DNA of 19,705 bases, taken from contig DATEZO010000314.1 of assembly GCA_035255485.1 (NCBI GenBank), forward strand, positions 1 through 19,705, read 5' to 3'. Made by a program: the position numbers and the translations under genes. Of the stretch, positions 14,572 through 19,705 are shown one piece after another. The number at the start of each line of letters is the position of its first letter. The stretch's first letter is position 1. The notes beneath the pieces were generated by a model. It saw only the letters and a list, made by a program, of their open reading frames with translations, searched no databases and had not been told where the DNA came from. Source of the stretch: DATEZO01 sp035255485 (GTDB lineage: Bacteria > Pseudomonadota > Gammaproteobacteria > Burkholderiales > Burkholderiaceae_D).

Positions 14572-15867
14572 TCACCGCTTGCCATCCTTTTTCGCCGCCT
14601 GATCCAGTGACCGCAAATACGCCAGCTTTTCCCCGATTTTCCCCTCCAGCCCGCGCGGCGTCGGCCGATACCATCCCGGCTCACGCATTCCTTCCGGCAA
14701 ATAGGTTTCCCCCGCCGCATACGCATCCGGCTCGTCATGCGCATAGCGGTAGAGCTTGCCGTAGCCCAGCTCCTTCATCAGCCTGGTCGGCGCATTGCGC
14801 AAGTGCTCCGGCACCGGCCGCGACTTGTCCTTTGCCACGAACGCGCGCGCCGCATTGTAGGCGTTGTACACTGCATTCGACTTGGCTGCGCAGGCCAGGT
14901 ACACCACGGCCTCCGCCAGCGCCAGTTCGCCTTCTGGCGACCCAAGCCGCTCATAGGTTTCGGTTGCGTCCAGTGCCAGGCGCAGCGCGCGCGGATCGGC
15001 CAGGCCGATATCCTCGGATGCCATGCGGATGATGCGCCGTGCCAGATAGCGCGGATCGGCACCGCCGTCGAGCATGCGCACGAACCAATATAGCGACGCA
15101 TCCGGATCGGAGCCGCGCACCGACTTGTGCAATGCCGAGATCTGGTCATAAAAGCTGTCGCCGCCCTTGTCGAAACGGCGCAGCGCATCGCCCAGGCAGC
15201 CGGCCAGCAATGCCGGATCGACCTCGCGCTGCTGTTTGGCGTCGGCGGCACGCGCCACGATTTCCAGGTTGTTCAGCAGCTTGCGCCCGTCACCATCGGC
15301 GCTCGCGACCAGCGTCGCCCTGGCCTCGTCGGTAAACCGCAGCCCGTTCAACTCCTTCGCACAGGCGCGCTCCACCAGCAGCGCAAGATCGGTCTCCGCC
15401 AAGGGCTTCAGCACATACACCGCGGCCCGCGACAGCAGCGCGCTGTTGACTTCGAACGACGGATTTTCCGTGGTCGCGCCGATGAAAGTGAACAAGCCGC
15501 TCTCGACATGCGGCAGGAACGCATCCTGCTGGCTCTTGTTGAAGCGATGCACTTCATCGACGAACAGAATGGTGCGGCGGCCCGAAGCAGCGCGCGCCAA
15601 CTGCGCCCGCTCCACCGCCTCGCGGATATCCTTCACGCCCGACAGGACCGCGGACAAGGCGATGAAGTCCGCATGAAACCCGTCCGCCATCAGGCGTGCC
15701 AGCGTGGTCTTGCCCACTCCCGGCGGCCCCCACAAAATCATCGAATGCGGCTCGCCCGATTCGAATGCCACGCGCAGCGGCTTGCCCGGCCCGAGCACAT
15801 GTTGCTGGCCGATGACCTCATCGAGCGTTTGAGGGCGCAAGCGTTCTGCTAATGGAATGGAAGTCAT
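14572..15867 (-). CDS. rarA: Replication-associated recombination AAA+ ATPase RarA (MgsA)
   Basis: This 431-residue clamp-loader-like AAA+ ATPase acts at stalled replication forks. The Walker A motif is GPPGVGKT (residues 47-54), Walker B is ILFVDEVHRF (100-109), and sensor 1 lies in FIGATTENPSFE. The C-terminal tetramerisation part includes ALHKSVRGSDPDASLYW and the family end motif YLPEGM. The ATG at 15865-15867 is chosen; an in-frame TTG at 15885 would add six residues, and neither has a clear ribosome binding site. In many betaproteobacteria rarA lies directly upstream of serS. Here a three-gene opposite-strand block separates them and an integron-integrase relic lies upstream. Confidence 0.96.
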   Translation of the reverse strand: MTSIPLAERLRPQTLDEVIGQQHVLGPGKPLRVAFESGEPHSMILWGPPGVGKTTLARLMADGFHADFIALSAVLSGVKDIREAVERAQLARAASGRRTILFVDEVHRFNKSQQDAFLPHVESGLFTFIGATTENPSFEVNSALLSRAAVYVLKPLAETDLALLVERACAKELNGLRFTDEARATLVASADGDGRKLLNNLEIVARAADAKQQREVDPALLAGCLGDALRRFDKGGDSFYDQISALHKSVRGSDPDASLYWFVRMLDGGADPRYLARRIIRMASEDIGLADPRALRLALDATETYERLGSPEGELALAEAVVYLACAAKSNAVYNAYNAARAFVAKDKSRPVPEHLRNAPTRLMKELGYGKLYRYAHDEPDAYAAGETYLPEGMREPGWYRPTPRGLEGKIGEKLAYLRSLDQAAKKDGKR

Positions 15868-15933
15868 GGAAAGGAAAAACAGCAATCTGGAAAATGCGGC
15901 ACGGCGAACGCATGCCGCGACGAATCATGCATT

Positions 15934-16079
15934 TTACGCCATTGCATCGAACGGGCTCCTGACACCGCGCCCGCCTTGATTGAGAACGTGGGTGTACATC
16001 ATGACCGTCTGCACACCTTGTGCCCCAGCGGTTCCTGCACGGTACGGATGTCATATCCGCCTTGGAGTAAATGGGGCGA
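15934..16079 (-). pseudogene. Decayed C-terminal fragment of an integron integrase (IntI-type tyrosine recombinase)
   Basis: The minus strand encodes SPHLLQGGYDIRTVQEPLGHK. A -1 frameshift near 16015-16016 (one base missing where GAT or similar is expected) leads into VQTVMMYTHVLNQGG and then RGVRSPFDAMA with a TAA stop at 15934-15936. The box II G-H, the catalytic tyrosine context MMYTHVL, and the tail GGxGVRSP are hallmarks of integron integrases; IntI1 has MIYTHVLKVGGAGVRSP. About 47 codons remain out of roughly 320, so the N-terminal domain and most of the catalytic domain are gone. The frameshift and missing part make it inactive. It lies immediately upstream of rarA, so the rarA promoter must lie in or next to this relic. 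Confidence 0.85.
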
Positions 16080-16099
16080 TGCAGATTTAGGGCGTGATA

Positions 16100-16128
16100 A
16101 ATTCCATTAAGCATTTGATAATGGAATT
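16100..16128. repeat. Perfect 10-bp inverted repeat beside the integrase relic
   Basis: AATTCCATTA pairs without mismatch with TAATGGAATT across a nine-base loop. It is AT-rich and has no T-run, so a terminator is unlikely. It lies between the integrase relic and the DUF4256 gene and may be a leftover recombination or operator site. Confidence 0.55.
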
Positions 16129-16260
16129 GTTTACAGTTTATAACTATGATTGCATACAGTATTTTGATGCAAAATAAAGCGCCATTTTGGGCGTCGACTT
16201 TACGTTAGGCGTCACGAAGATGCCGTTATCGTGCAACGCACGCCAGGAGGCTCCGCAAGA

Positions 16261-16806
16261 ATGAAGACACAGGAACGGGACGAATTGCTCCAAGCTTTGA
16301 AAGCGAGATTCGAGAAGAACATGTATCGCCACAAAGACATCACATGGCTTGAAGTTCAGGATAGGCTCGAAAACAACCGAACGGCGCTGGGATCGCTTCG
16401 TGCGATGGAGACGACCGGCGGCGAGCCTGATGTGATTGGTCGGGACAAGGAAACCGGGCAGTTTATGTTCTGCGATTGCTCTTCAGAGAGCCCTACCGGT
16501 CGCAGAAGCTTCTGCTATGACCGGGCAGCACTGGAGGCGCGCAAGGAGAACAAGCCGCAGAGCAGCGCGGTCGAGATGGCCGCTGAAATGGGTATTGAGC
16601 TACTGACGGAAGAGCAATACCGAACGCTGCAAGAGCTTGGCGAGTTCGATACGAAGACCTCTAGCTGGGTCAAGACGCCGGCTGATATCAGGCCGCTTGG
16701 TGGAGCGCTCTTCTGCGATCGCCGCTATGGCAAGGTATTCGTGTATCACAACGGGGCGCAGTCCTACTATGCCGCGAGAGGCTTTCGTGGGTTGCTTTTG
16801 GTGTGA
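16261..16806 (+). CDS. DUF4256 domain protein
   Basis: This 181-residue protein is a full-length DUF4256 protein. It shows the conserved blocks METTGGEPDVIGRDKETG, FCDCSSESPTGRRSFCYDR, EMGIELLTEEQYRTLQELG and a C-terminal DTKTSSWVKTPADIRPLGG followed by RYGKVFVYHNGAQSYYAARG. The family is widespread and sporadic among bacteria and has no established function. AGGAGG lies ten bases before the ATG; a GTG at 16231 is less likely. It stands alone on the plus strand between the integrase relic and an AT-rich module. Its isolated position is consistent with an acquired gene. Confidence 0.88.
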   Translation: MKTQERDELLQALKARFEKNMYRHKDITWLEVQDRLENNRTALGSLRAMETTGGEPDVIGRDKETGQFMFCDCSSESPTGRRSFCYDRAALEARKENKPQSSAVEMAAEMGIELLTEEQYRTLQELGEFDTKTSSWVKTPADIRPLGGALFCDRRYGKVFVYHNGAQSYYAARGFRGLLLV

Positions 16807-17022
16807 GCACGGAGTCGAACGACGAAACCGCCGTCGTGGGACGAACCGATTAAGGTTAGATTCGGTGGCGGAAAGCCCGTTTGACCCGATGATTCACACC
16901 GTCATTACAACGGCGCGGCGTGTAATGTGATGGTTTCGCCGCTCAAATCAGCCATTCATGCCGATGTTCAGGCAGCGCATCCATGGCGCCCATGCTCCGC
17001 CGTCCTCGCCTGATGCTTGCCA
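16807..17022. other. Intergenic region with two hairpins
   Basis: Just after the DUF4256 stop, ACGACG pairs with CGTCGT (16819-16837). Further on, CATTACA pairs perfectly with TGTAATG around an 11-base GC-rich loop (16903-16927). Neither has a T-run. I looked for an integron attC site here and found a GTTAGAT core at 16855-16861, but no matching partner (RYYYAAC) or inner symmetric arms. No gene is recognised. Confidence 0.4.
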
Positions 17023-17223
17023 ATGTGTCGATGGAAAATCGTGGTCTGTCCCTATTGGCCTGACATTAATAAAATACCCGCGACTTTGTCTGGAATGAGT
17101 TTCGTAACAGTGGGATCCGATTACGCTATTGCCGTGGTCACCCAAAAAGTCGGCACTCAAAATAGGATGCGATTTATTAACTTCGTGGCCAGTGGTGGCA
17201 TGTGGAATCTCATCGAATTTTAA
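17023..17223 (+). CDS. Short hypothetical ORF, possibly the tail of a degraded gene
   Basis: From an ATG at 17023 this frame gives 66 residues ending SGGMWNLIEF and a TAA at 17221-17223. The second half (VTVGSDYAIAVVTQKVG, then RMRFINFVASGG) looks like genuine beta-strand protein sequence. The frame is closed by a TGA just upstream, and no good ribosome binding site is seen, so it may be the remaining C-terminus of a longer gene. It ends 19 bases before the lipoprotein start on the same strand. I do not recognise the family. Confidence 0.35.
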   Translation: MCRWKIVVCPYWPDINKIPATLSGMSFVTVGSDYAIAVVTQKVGTQNRMRFINFVASGGMWNLIEF

Positions 17224-17242
17224 TCCCATCGGAGATGAAAAA

Positions 17243-18058
17243 ATGAGAAAGACTTGCTATCCGATATATTTATTGGCTTATGGACATGCAGTGTTTCACC
17301 GACTGTCTTGTTACGCCCGGCGGCTCTGGCTTGTAATGAACGGTGTTTATCCATTTTTGCGATTTCGAACACTAGTACGACACTTCAGCACATTGATGCT
17401 AGCTAGCTTGTTCATTACCGGGTGTGCTGTCAGTGGAAGTTATTGGTCTTCTCCCGAAATGAGTGCGCGTGTAGTAATGCCCGATGGCCAGCCAATTGAG
17501 GGAGCAATTGTACTGGCTACGTGGAAAGCCAATGGCTGGATCAATAATGGTAGTTTAGGGCAAGTCGCAATTGAGGAAGCGATGACAGATAAGAATGGCC
17601 AATTTCGCATACCGGCGTGGGGTCCTCGATTTATCTCAGCAGGTATGGTCAATATTGAGGAACCTACAATCCGTGTTTTTCATCAAGGTTTCGTTCCATT
17701 AGTACTGTCGAATTTTAACGGTATAGGAATGCGCGCTGCGCCAAGCATTATTAAATTTCGTTTTCAAGACAAGCCATTGGTATTGAACCCATTTCATGGC
17801 TCGTTTATTGAGTACGAAAAGGCATTGGTTCCGCTAAATAACAGTCTCGATTTTATTATTTTTGATCCGCCTGAAACTCTAAGTGGACGATGTTATTGGA
17901 AGGCAATTCCAAAGATGTTAGTTGCGGTTGAGCAAGCCAGGATCTCATTGGTGCGTAAAGGTGCTGGACAGACTCTACGCTCCTTAAGTCAATATGTAAT
18001 GGCAGACAAGCCTGAATGCGGTAACCCGAAAGAATTTTTCCAGGGATTATTTGAATGA
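17243..18058 (+). CDS. Putative lipoprotein with a carboxypeptidase-regulatory-like (Ig-like) domain
   Basis: Read from the ATG at 17243 (GGAG about eight bases upstream), the product has 271 residues. A hydrophobic segment ending in the lipobox F-I-T-G-C puts the modified cysteine at residue 61, long for a signal peptide. An internal ATG at 17336 would give a 29-residue signal peptide but has no ribosome binding site. The next part (ARVVMPDGQPIEGAIVLATW, then MTDKNGQFRIPAWGP) has the pattern of a carboxypeptidase-regulatory-like beta-sandwich. The rest is unrecognised. The gene is clearly AT-richer than its flanks (about 38% G+C over 17641-17700), a sign of transfer. It overlaps the next start by ATGA. 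Confidence 0.75.
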   Translation: MRKTCYPIYLLAYGHAVFHRLSCYARRLWLVMNGVYPFLRFRTLVRHFSTLMLASLFITGCAVSGSYWSSPEMSARVVMPDGQPIEGAIVLATWKANGWINNGSLGQVAIEEAMTDKNGQFRIPAWGPRFISAGMVNIEEPTIRVFHQGFVPLVLSNFNGIGMRAAPSIIKFRFQDKPLVLNPFHGSFIEYEKALVPLNNSLDFIIFDPPETLSGRCYWKAIPKMLVAVEQARISLVRKGAGQTLRSLSQYVMADKPECGNPKEFFQGLFE

Positions 18059-18129
18059 ATAAATTTATTTCATTGTTATCAGGTATGGTGCTGTCGACGC
18101 TACTGTCTATGATGAGCTTAACCCTACCT
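18055..18129 (+). pseudogene. Secreted-protein gene truncated after its signal peptide
   Basis: An ATG at 18055 overlaps the lipoprotein stop as ATGA, typical of translational coupling. It encodes MNKFISLLSGMVLSTLLSMM and on to LTLPLASS, a clear Sec-type signal peptide. Reading then runs into DNA that codes for an endonuclease on the other strand and stops at TGA a few codons later. The simplest reading is that the mature part was lost when the endonuclease DNA joined here, near 18120-18145. The function of the lost protein is unknown. Confidence 0.55.
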
Positions 18130-18560
18130 TTAGCCTCTTCCATGCCTTCCCACAGGATCTGATTGTTCTTCGGGTGTCGCGGGATGATGTTGGCCAATGA
18201 AAAGCTTTCATACTGCGCATTCTCGGTGGCCATGTCACCATTGGGCGCCATGTGCCCGCGGTCAAAGCCAGAGCGCGCATAATCGGCCAGCTCAAAGCGA
18301 TCCGCTGGCGGCAATTGCTTTTCCGCATGAAATACATTCTTGCGCTTCAAGCGTCCTGCTTCCTCCACCCGCGTCTCGGTCAGGTGTTCGGCCGACCATA
18401 ACGGCGTGCGCGACACACCGCTATAGGTGACGGCGTACCCCTCGAAGCACAGCAGGGTGGTTTTCTTGGCCAGATCCGGGCTGGTAATGACGGGCGCTTG
18501 TCCGTCCAGGAAATGCTCGGCGCAGGAGTGCAGCCAGGCCAGGCAATATGCGGAATGTCG
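18130..18560 (-). pseudogene. DNA/RNA non-specific endonuclease (NucA-type) fragment, both ends lost
   Basis: On the minus strand the frame encodes CAEHFLDGQAPVITSP, then SGVSRTPLWSAEHLTETRVE, the catalytic motif YARSGFDRGHMAPNGDM, and FSLANIIPRHPKNNQILWEG. The DRGH histidine and the N-x8-N-type metal-binding region are intact. Family similarity ends at about EEAKGR (near 18135), so the C-terminal third is missing and the frame wanders into the lipoprotein module. At the other end the signal peptide is lost: an in-frame stop lies at 18561-18563 and a REP-like repeat starts at 18568. Such enzymes are normally secreted and degrade nucleic acids. This copy is unlikely to fold. Confidence 0.8.
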
Positions 18561-18567
18561 TCAGCAA

Positions 18568-18588
18568 GTAGGGTGCGTCCCACGCACC
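18568..18588. repeat. REP-like repeat, copy 1
   Basis: GTAGGGTGCG-TCCC-ACGCACC can form a short imperfect hairpin. It is inverted relative to copy 2, with two mismatches over 21 bases. Confidence 0.8.
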
Positions 18589-18640
18589 ATTTCACCCTCG
18601 GACGTCGTTATACTTCGTCAAGAATGACTCTCTCCGAACC

Positions 18641-18661
18641 GGTGCGCGGGGCGCACCCTAC
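18641..18661. repeat. REP-like repeat, copy 2
   Basis: GGTGCGC-GGG-GCGCACCCTAC is the inverted partner of copy 1, 52 bases away. It ends five bases before the transposase ATG. Such inverted REP pairs are the usual substrates of RAYT proteins. Confidence 0.8.
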
Positions 18662-18666
18662 TTCTT

Positions 18667-19206
18667 ATGTCGAATTACCGAAGGGCGAATGTCGCTGGCG
18701 GTACGTATTTCTTCACGGTGAATACGTTTCGCCGCATTCCTGTATTGACCGAGGCGCCGGTTCGCGCTGCGCTGCGCGATGCCATTCGCCGTGCCAAGGA
18801 AACGCATCCCTTCCAAATCGAAGCGTGGGTACTCTTGCCGGATCATTTGCATTGCATCTGGACGCTGCCCGCAGGCGATGCGGACTTTTCGACCCGCTGG
18901 TCGAAGATCAAGCGTGATGTGTCTCAAGAATGTGGGGCGTCGTTCGGCGTGCAGGAGTTGTCTGACTCGCGAAACAGGCGGCATGAATCCGGCCTGTGGC
19001 AGCGGCGGTTTTGGGAACATCAGATTCGTGATGATGCCGATTTTGCTCGCCATGCCGATTATATTCACTGGAATCCAGTGAAACACGGGTTGGTCGGTCG
19101 AGCGTGCGAGTGGCCGTATTCGACCTTTCATCGCTTTGCGCGAGATGGCGTGTATCCGCAGGATTGGGGGATGGCCGAATTGCCGGATACGGTGGCCGGC
19201 GAGTGA
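18667..19206 (+). CDS. REP-associated tyrosine transposase (Y1 / IS200-like, RAYT)
   Basis: This 179-residue Y1 transposase has the metal-binding HUH motif as H60-L-H62 in LLPDHLHCIW and the catalytic tyrosine at Y132 in DYIHWNPVKHGLV. The N-terminus YRRANVAGGTYFFTVNTF and the tail CEWPYSTFHRF are typical of RAYTs. RAYTs are domesticated IS200/IS605-type enzymes that bind and cut REP hairpins as single strands and are thought to spread REPs. All key residues are intact and the length is normal. The start has no ribosome binding site; the REP copy 2 lies right upstream. Similar REPs elsewhere in this genome would be expected. Confidence 0.95.
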   Translation: MSNYRRANVAGGTYFFTVNTFRRIPVLTEAPVRAALRDAIRRAKETHPFQIEAWVLLPDHLHCIWTLPAGDADFSTRWSKIKRDVSQECGASFGVQELSDSRNRRHESGLWQRRFWEHQIRDDADFARHADYIHWNPVKHGLVGRACEWPYSTFHRFARDGVYPQDWGMAELPDTVAGE

Positions 19207-19228
19207 TACGCACCTCATGTGCGGTATC
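19205..19228. repeat. Hairpin at the RAYT stop codon
   Basis: GATACGCAC pairs with GTGCGGTATC around a five-base loop, with one bulged G. It overlaps the stop codon. No T-run follows. Confidence 0.4.
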
Positions 19229-19249
19229 GTACGGTGTTGATTCTGATGT

Positions 19250-19270
19250 GGTGCGCGGGGCGCACCCTCC
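19250..19270. repeat. REP-like repeat, copy 3
   Basis: GGTGCGC-GGG-GCGCACCCTCC matches copy 2 in 20 of 21 bases and in the same orientation, so the RAYT gene is bracketed by direct copies. Confidence 0.8.
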
Positions 19271-19313
19271 GCTTGCTGGCGCTCCGGCACCGATAACTTT
19301 TCTTCCGTTCCCT

Positions 19314-19705
19314 ATGCATGACACCCTCAGCGGCTGGCAGCCGCGCCTGATTGCCATCGCCGCCCAATCCCCGCAAGACGACGGCGCGCACGATATCAAC
19401 CATCTGAATCGCGTCTGGCAGGCGGCGCAGGCGCTACTGGCGGAATACGCGCAGGCCGATGCAATGGTGGTCCAGGCCGCCTGCTACCTGCACGACATCG
19501 TGAACCTGCCGAAAAACCATCCCGACCGCGCTCGGGCGTCCCGGATGGCTGCCCGGCTCGCGACCGAAAAACTGGCGGAAGCCGGCTTTCCCGCGGATAA
19601 GCTGGACGGCGTTGCGCACGCAATTGAGGCGCACAGCTTTTCTGCGTCGCTTGCGCCGGCAACCATCGAAGCGAAGATCGTGCAGGACGCGGATCGCCTC
19701 GATGC
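19314..19705 (+). CDS. HD-domain phosphohydrolase, N-terminal part (partial, runs off the window)
   Basis: The ATG at 19314 opens a frame of 130 codons to the window end. Metal-binding HD-superfamily residues are visible: H26-D27 in AHDINHLNRV with H30, H60-D61 in YLHDIVN, H107 in EAHSFSA, and D125 in VQDADRLDA. This is the YedJ-like HD hydrolase arrangement. Members hydrolyse phosphate esters or nucleotides, but the substrate cannot be told from sequence. No clear ribosome binding site is seen. It follows the RAYT unit on the same strand, and its high G+C resembles the housekeeping part of the window. Confidence 0.85.
   Translation, partial: MHDTLSGWQPRLIAIAAQSPQDDGAHDINHLNRVWQAAQALLAEYAQADAMVVQAACYLHDIVNLPKNHPDRARASRMAARLATEKLAEAGFPADKLDGVAHAIEAHSFSASLAPATIEAKIVQDADRLD

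Larger units (their letters stand above)
18568..19270 (+). mobile_element. RAYT/REP unit: REP-like repeats around a REP-associated tyrosine transposase
   Basis: The unit consists of an inverted pair of GC-rich repeats before the gene and one repeat after it, enclosing the Y1 transposase at 18667-19206. The boundaries follow the outer repeats. One edge coincides with the point where the endonuclease fragment loses its N-terminus. Confidence 0.75.

Noticed and set aside
16144..16159. LexA-like box CTAT-N8-ACAG near the integrase relic
   Set aside because: One half-site deviates from CTGT, and the integrase gene it might once have controlled is mostly missing. A single imperfect match in AT-rich DNA is not enough to call it.
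16807..16861. Possible attC recombination site after DUF4256
   Set aside because: Only the GTTAGAT core is present. No RYYYAAC partner and no matching inner arms were found; the hairpin at 16819-16837 does not fit attC architecture.
17856..18129. Extension of the endonuclease frame into the lipoprotein gene
   Set aside because: Family similarity stops near 18135; the remaining codons are antisense to the lipoprotein and are only an accidental open frame.

Overview
The window reads as a chromosomal segment of a denitrifying or otherwise facultatively anaerobic betaproteobacterium, probably Burkholderiales and possibly Oxalobacteraceae-like. The basis is the serS/rarA neighbourhood, the oxygen-independent ubiquinone genes ubiUVT, a Dnr-type Crp/Fnr regulator and the general protein style. 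No species can be named from sequence alone.

Left part (1-8026), anaerobic respiration. A truncated Tat-exported protein runs off the left edge on the minus strand. A minus-strand operon ubiU-ubiV-trhA-ubiT encodes O2-independent ubiquinone hydroxylation, with a hemolysin-III/TrhA membrane protein inserted between ubiV and ubiT. Upstream of it lies a nitronate monooxygenase-like flavoprotein with its own terminator and a perfect FNR/DNR box at class II spacing from a -10 element. Divergent from it are a DUF2249 protein and a multipass membrane protein with heme-copper/NnrS-like histidines. A Crp/Fnr regulator without Fe-S cysteines but with the E-x-x-S-R recognition helix is the likely local controller.

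Middle (8254-15867), housekeeping genes with an inserted block. tRNA-Ser(CGA) follows serS, and rarA lies further along on the same strand. Between serS and rarA is a GC-rich block of three opposite-strand genes: a flavodoxin-fold quinone reductase, a DUF4389 protein and a 1077-residue DUF748/AsmA-like protein.

Right part (15934-19705), a patchwork of mobile and broken genes. Directly upstream of rarA is a frameshifted C-terminal relic of an integron integrase. It is followed by a perfect 10-bp inverted repeat, a DUF4256 gene and an AT-rich module (a short ORF, a lipoprotein, and a secreted-protein gene cut after its signal peptide). Next come a DNA/RNA non-specific endonuclease fragment lacking both ends and a RAYT transposase flanked by REP-like repeats. 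The window ends in the N-terminal 130 residues of an HD-domain phosphohydrolase.

No CRISPR array, rRNA, complete insertion sequence or replication origin was seen. The most notable points are the FNR-box-driven nitronate monooxygenase homologue with a C-terminal cysteine quartet, trhA inside the ubiquinone operon, the decayed integron integrase, and the truncated AT-rich lipoprotein module.
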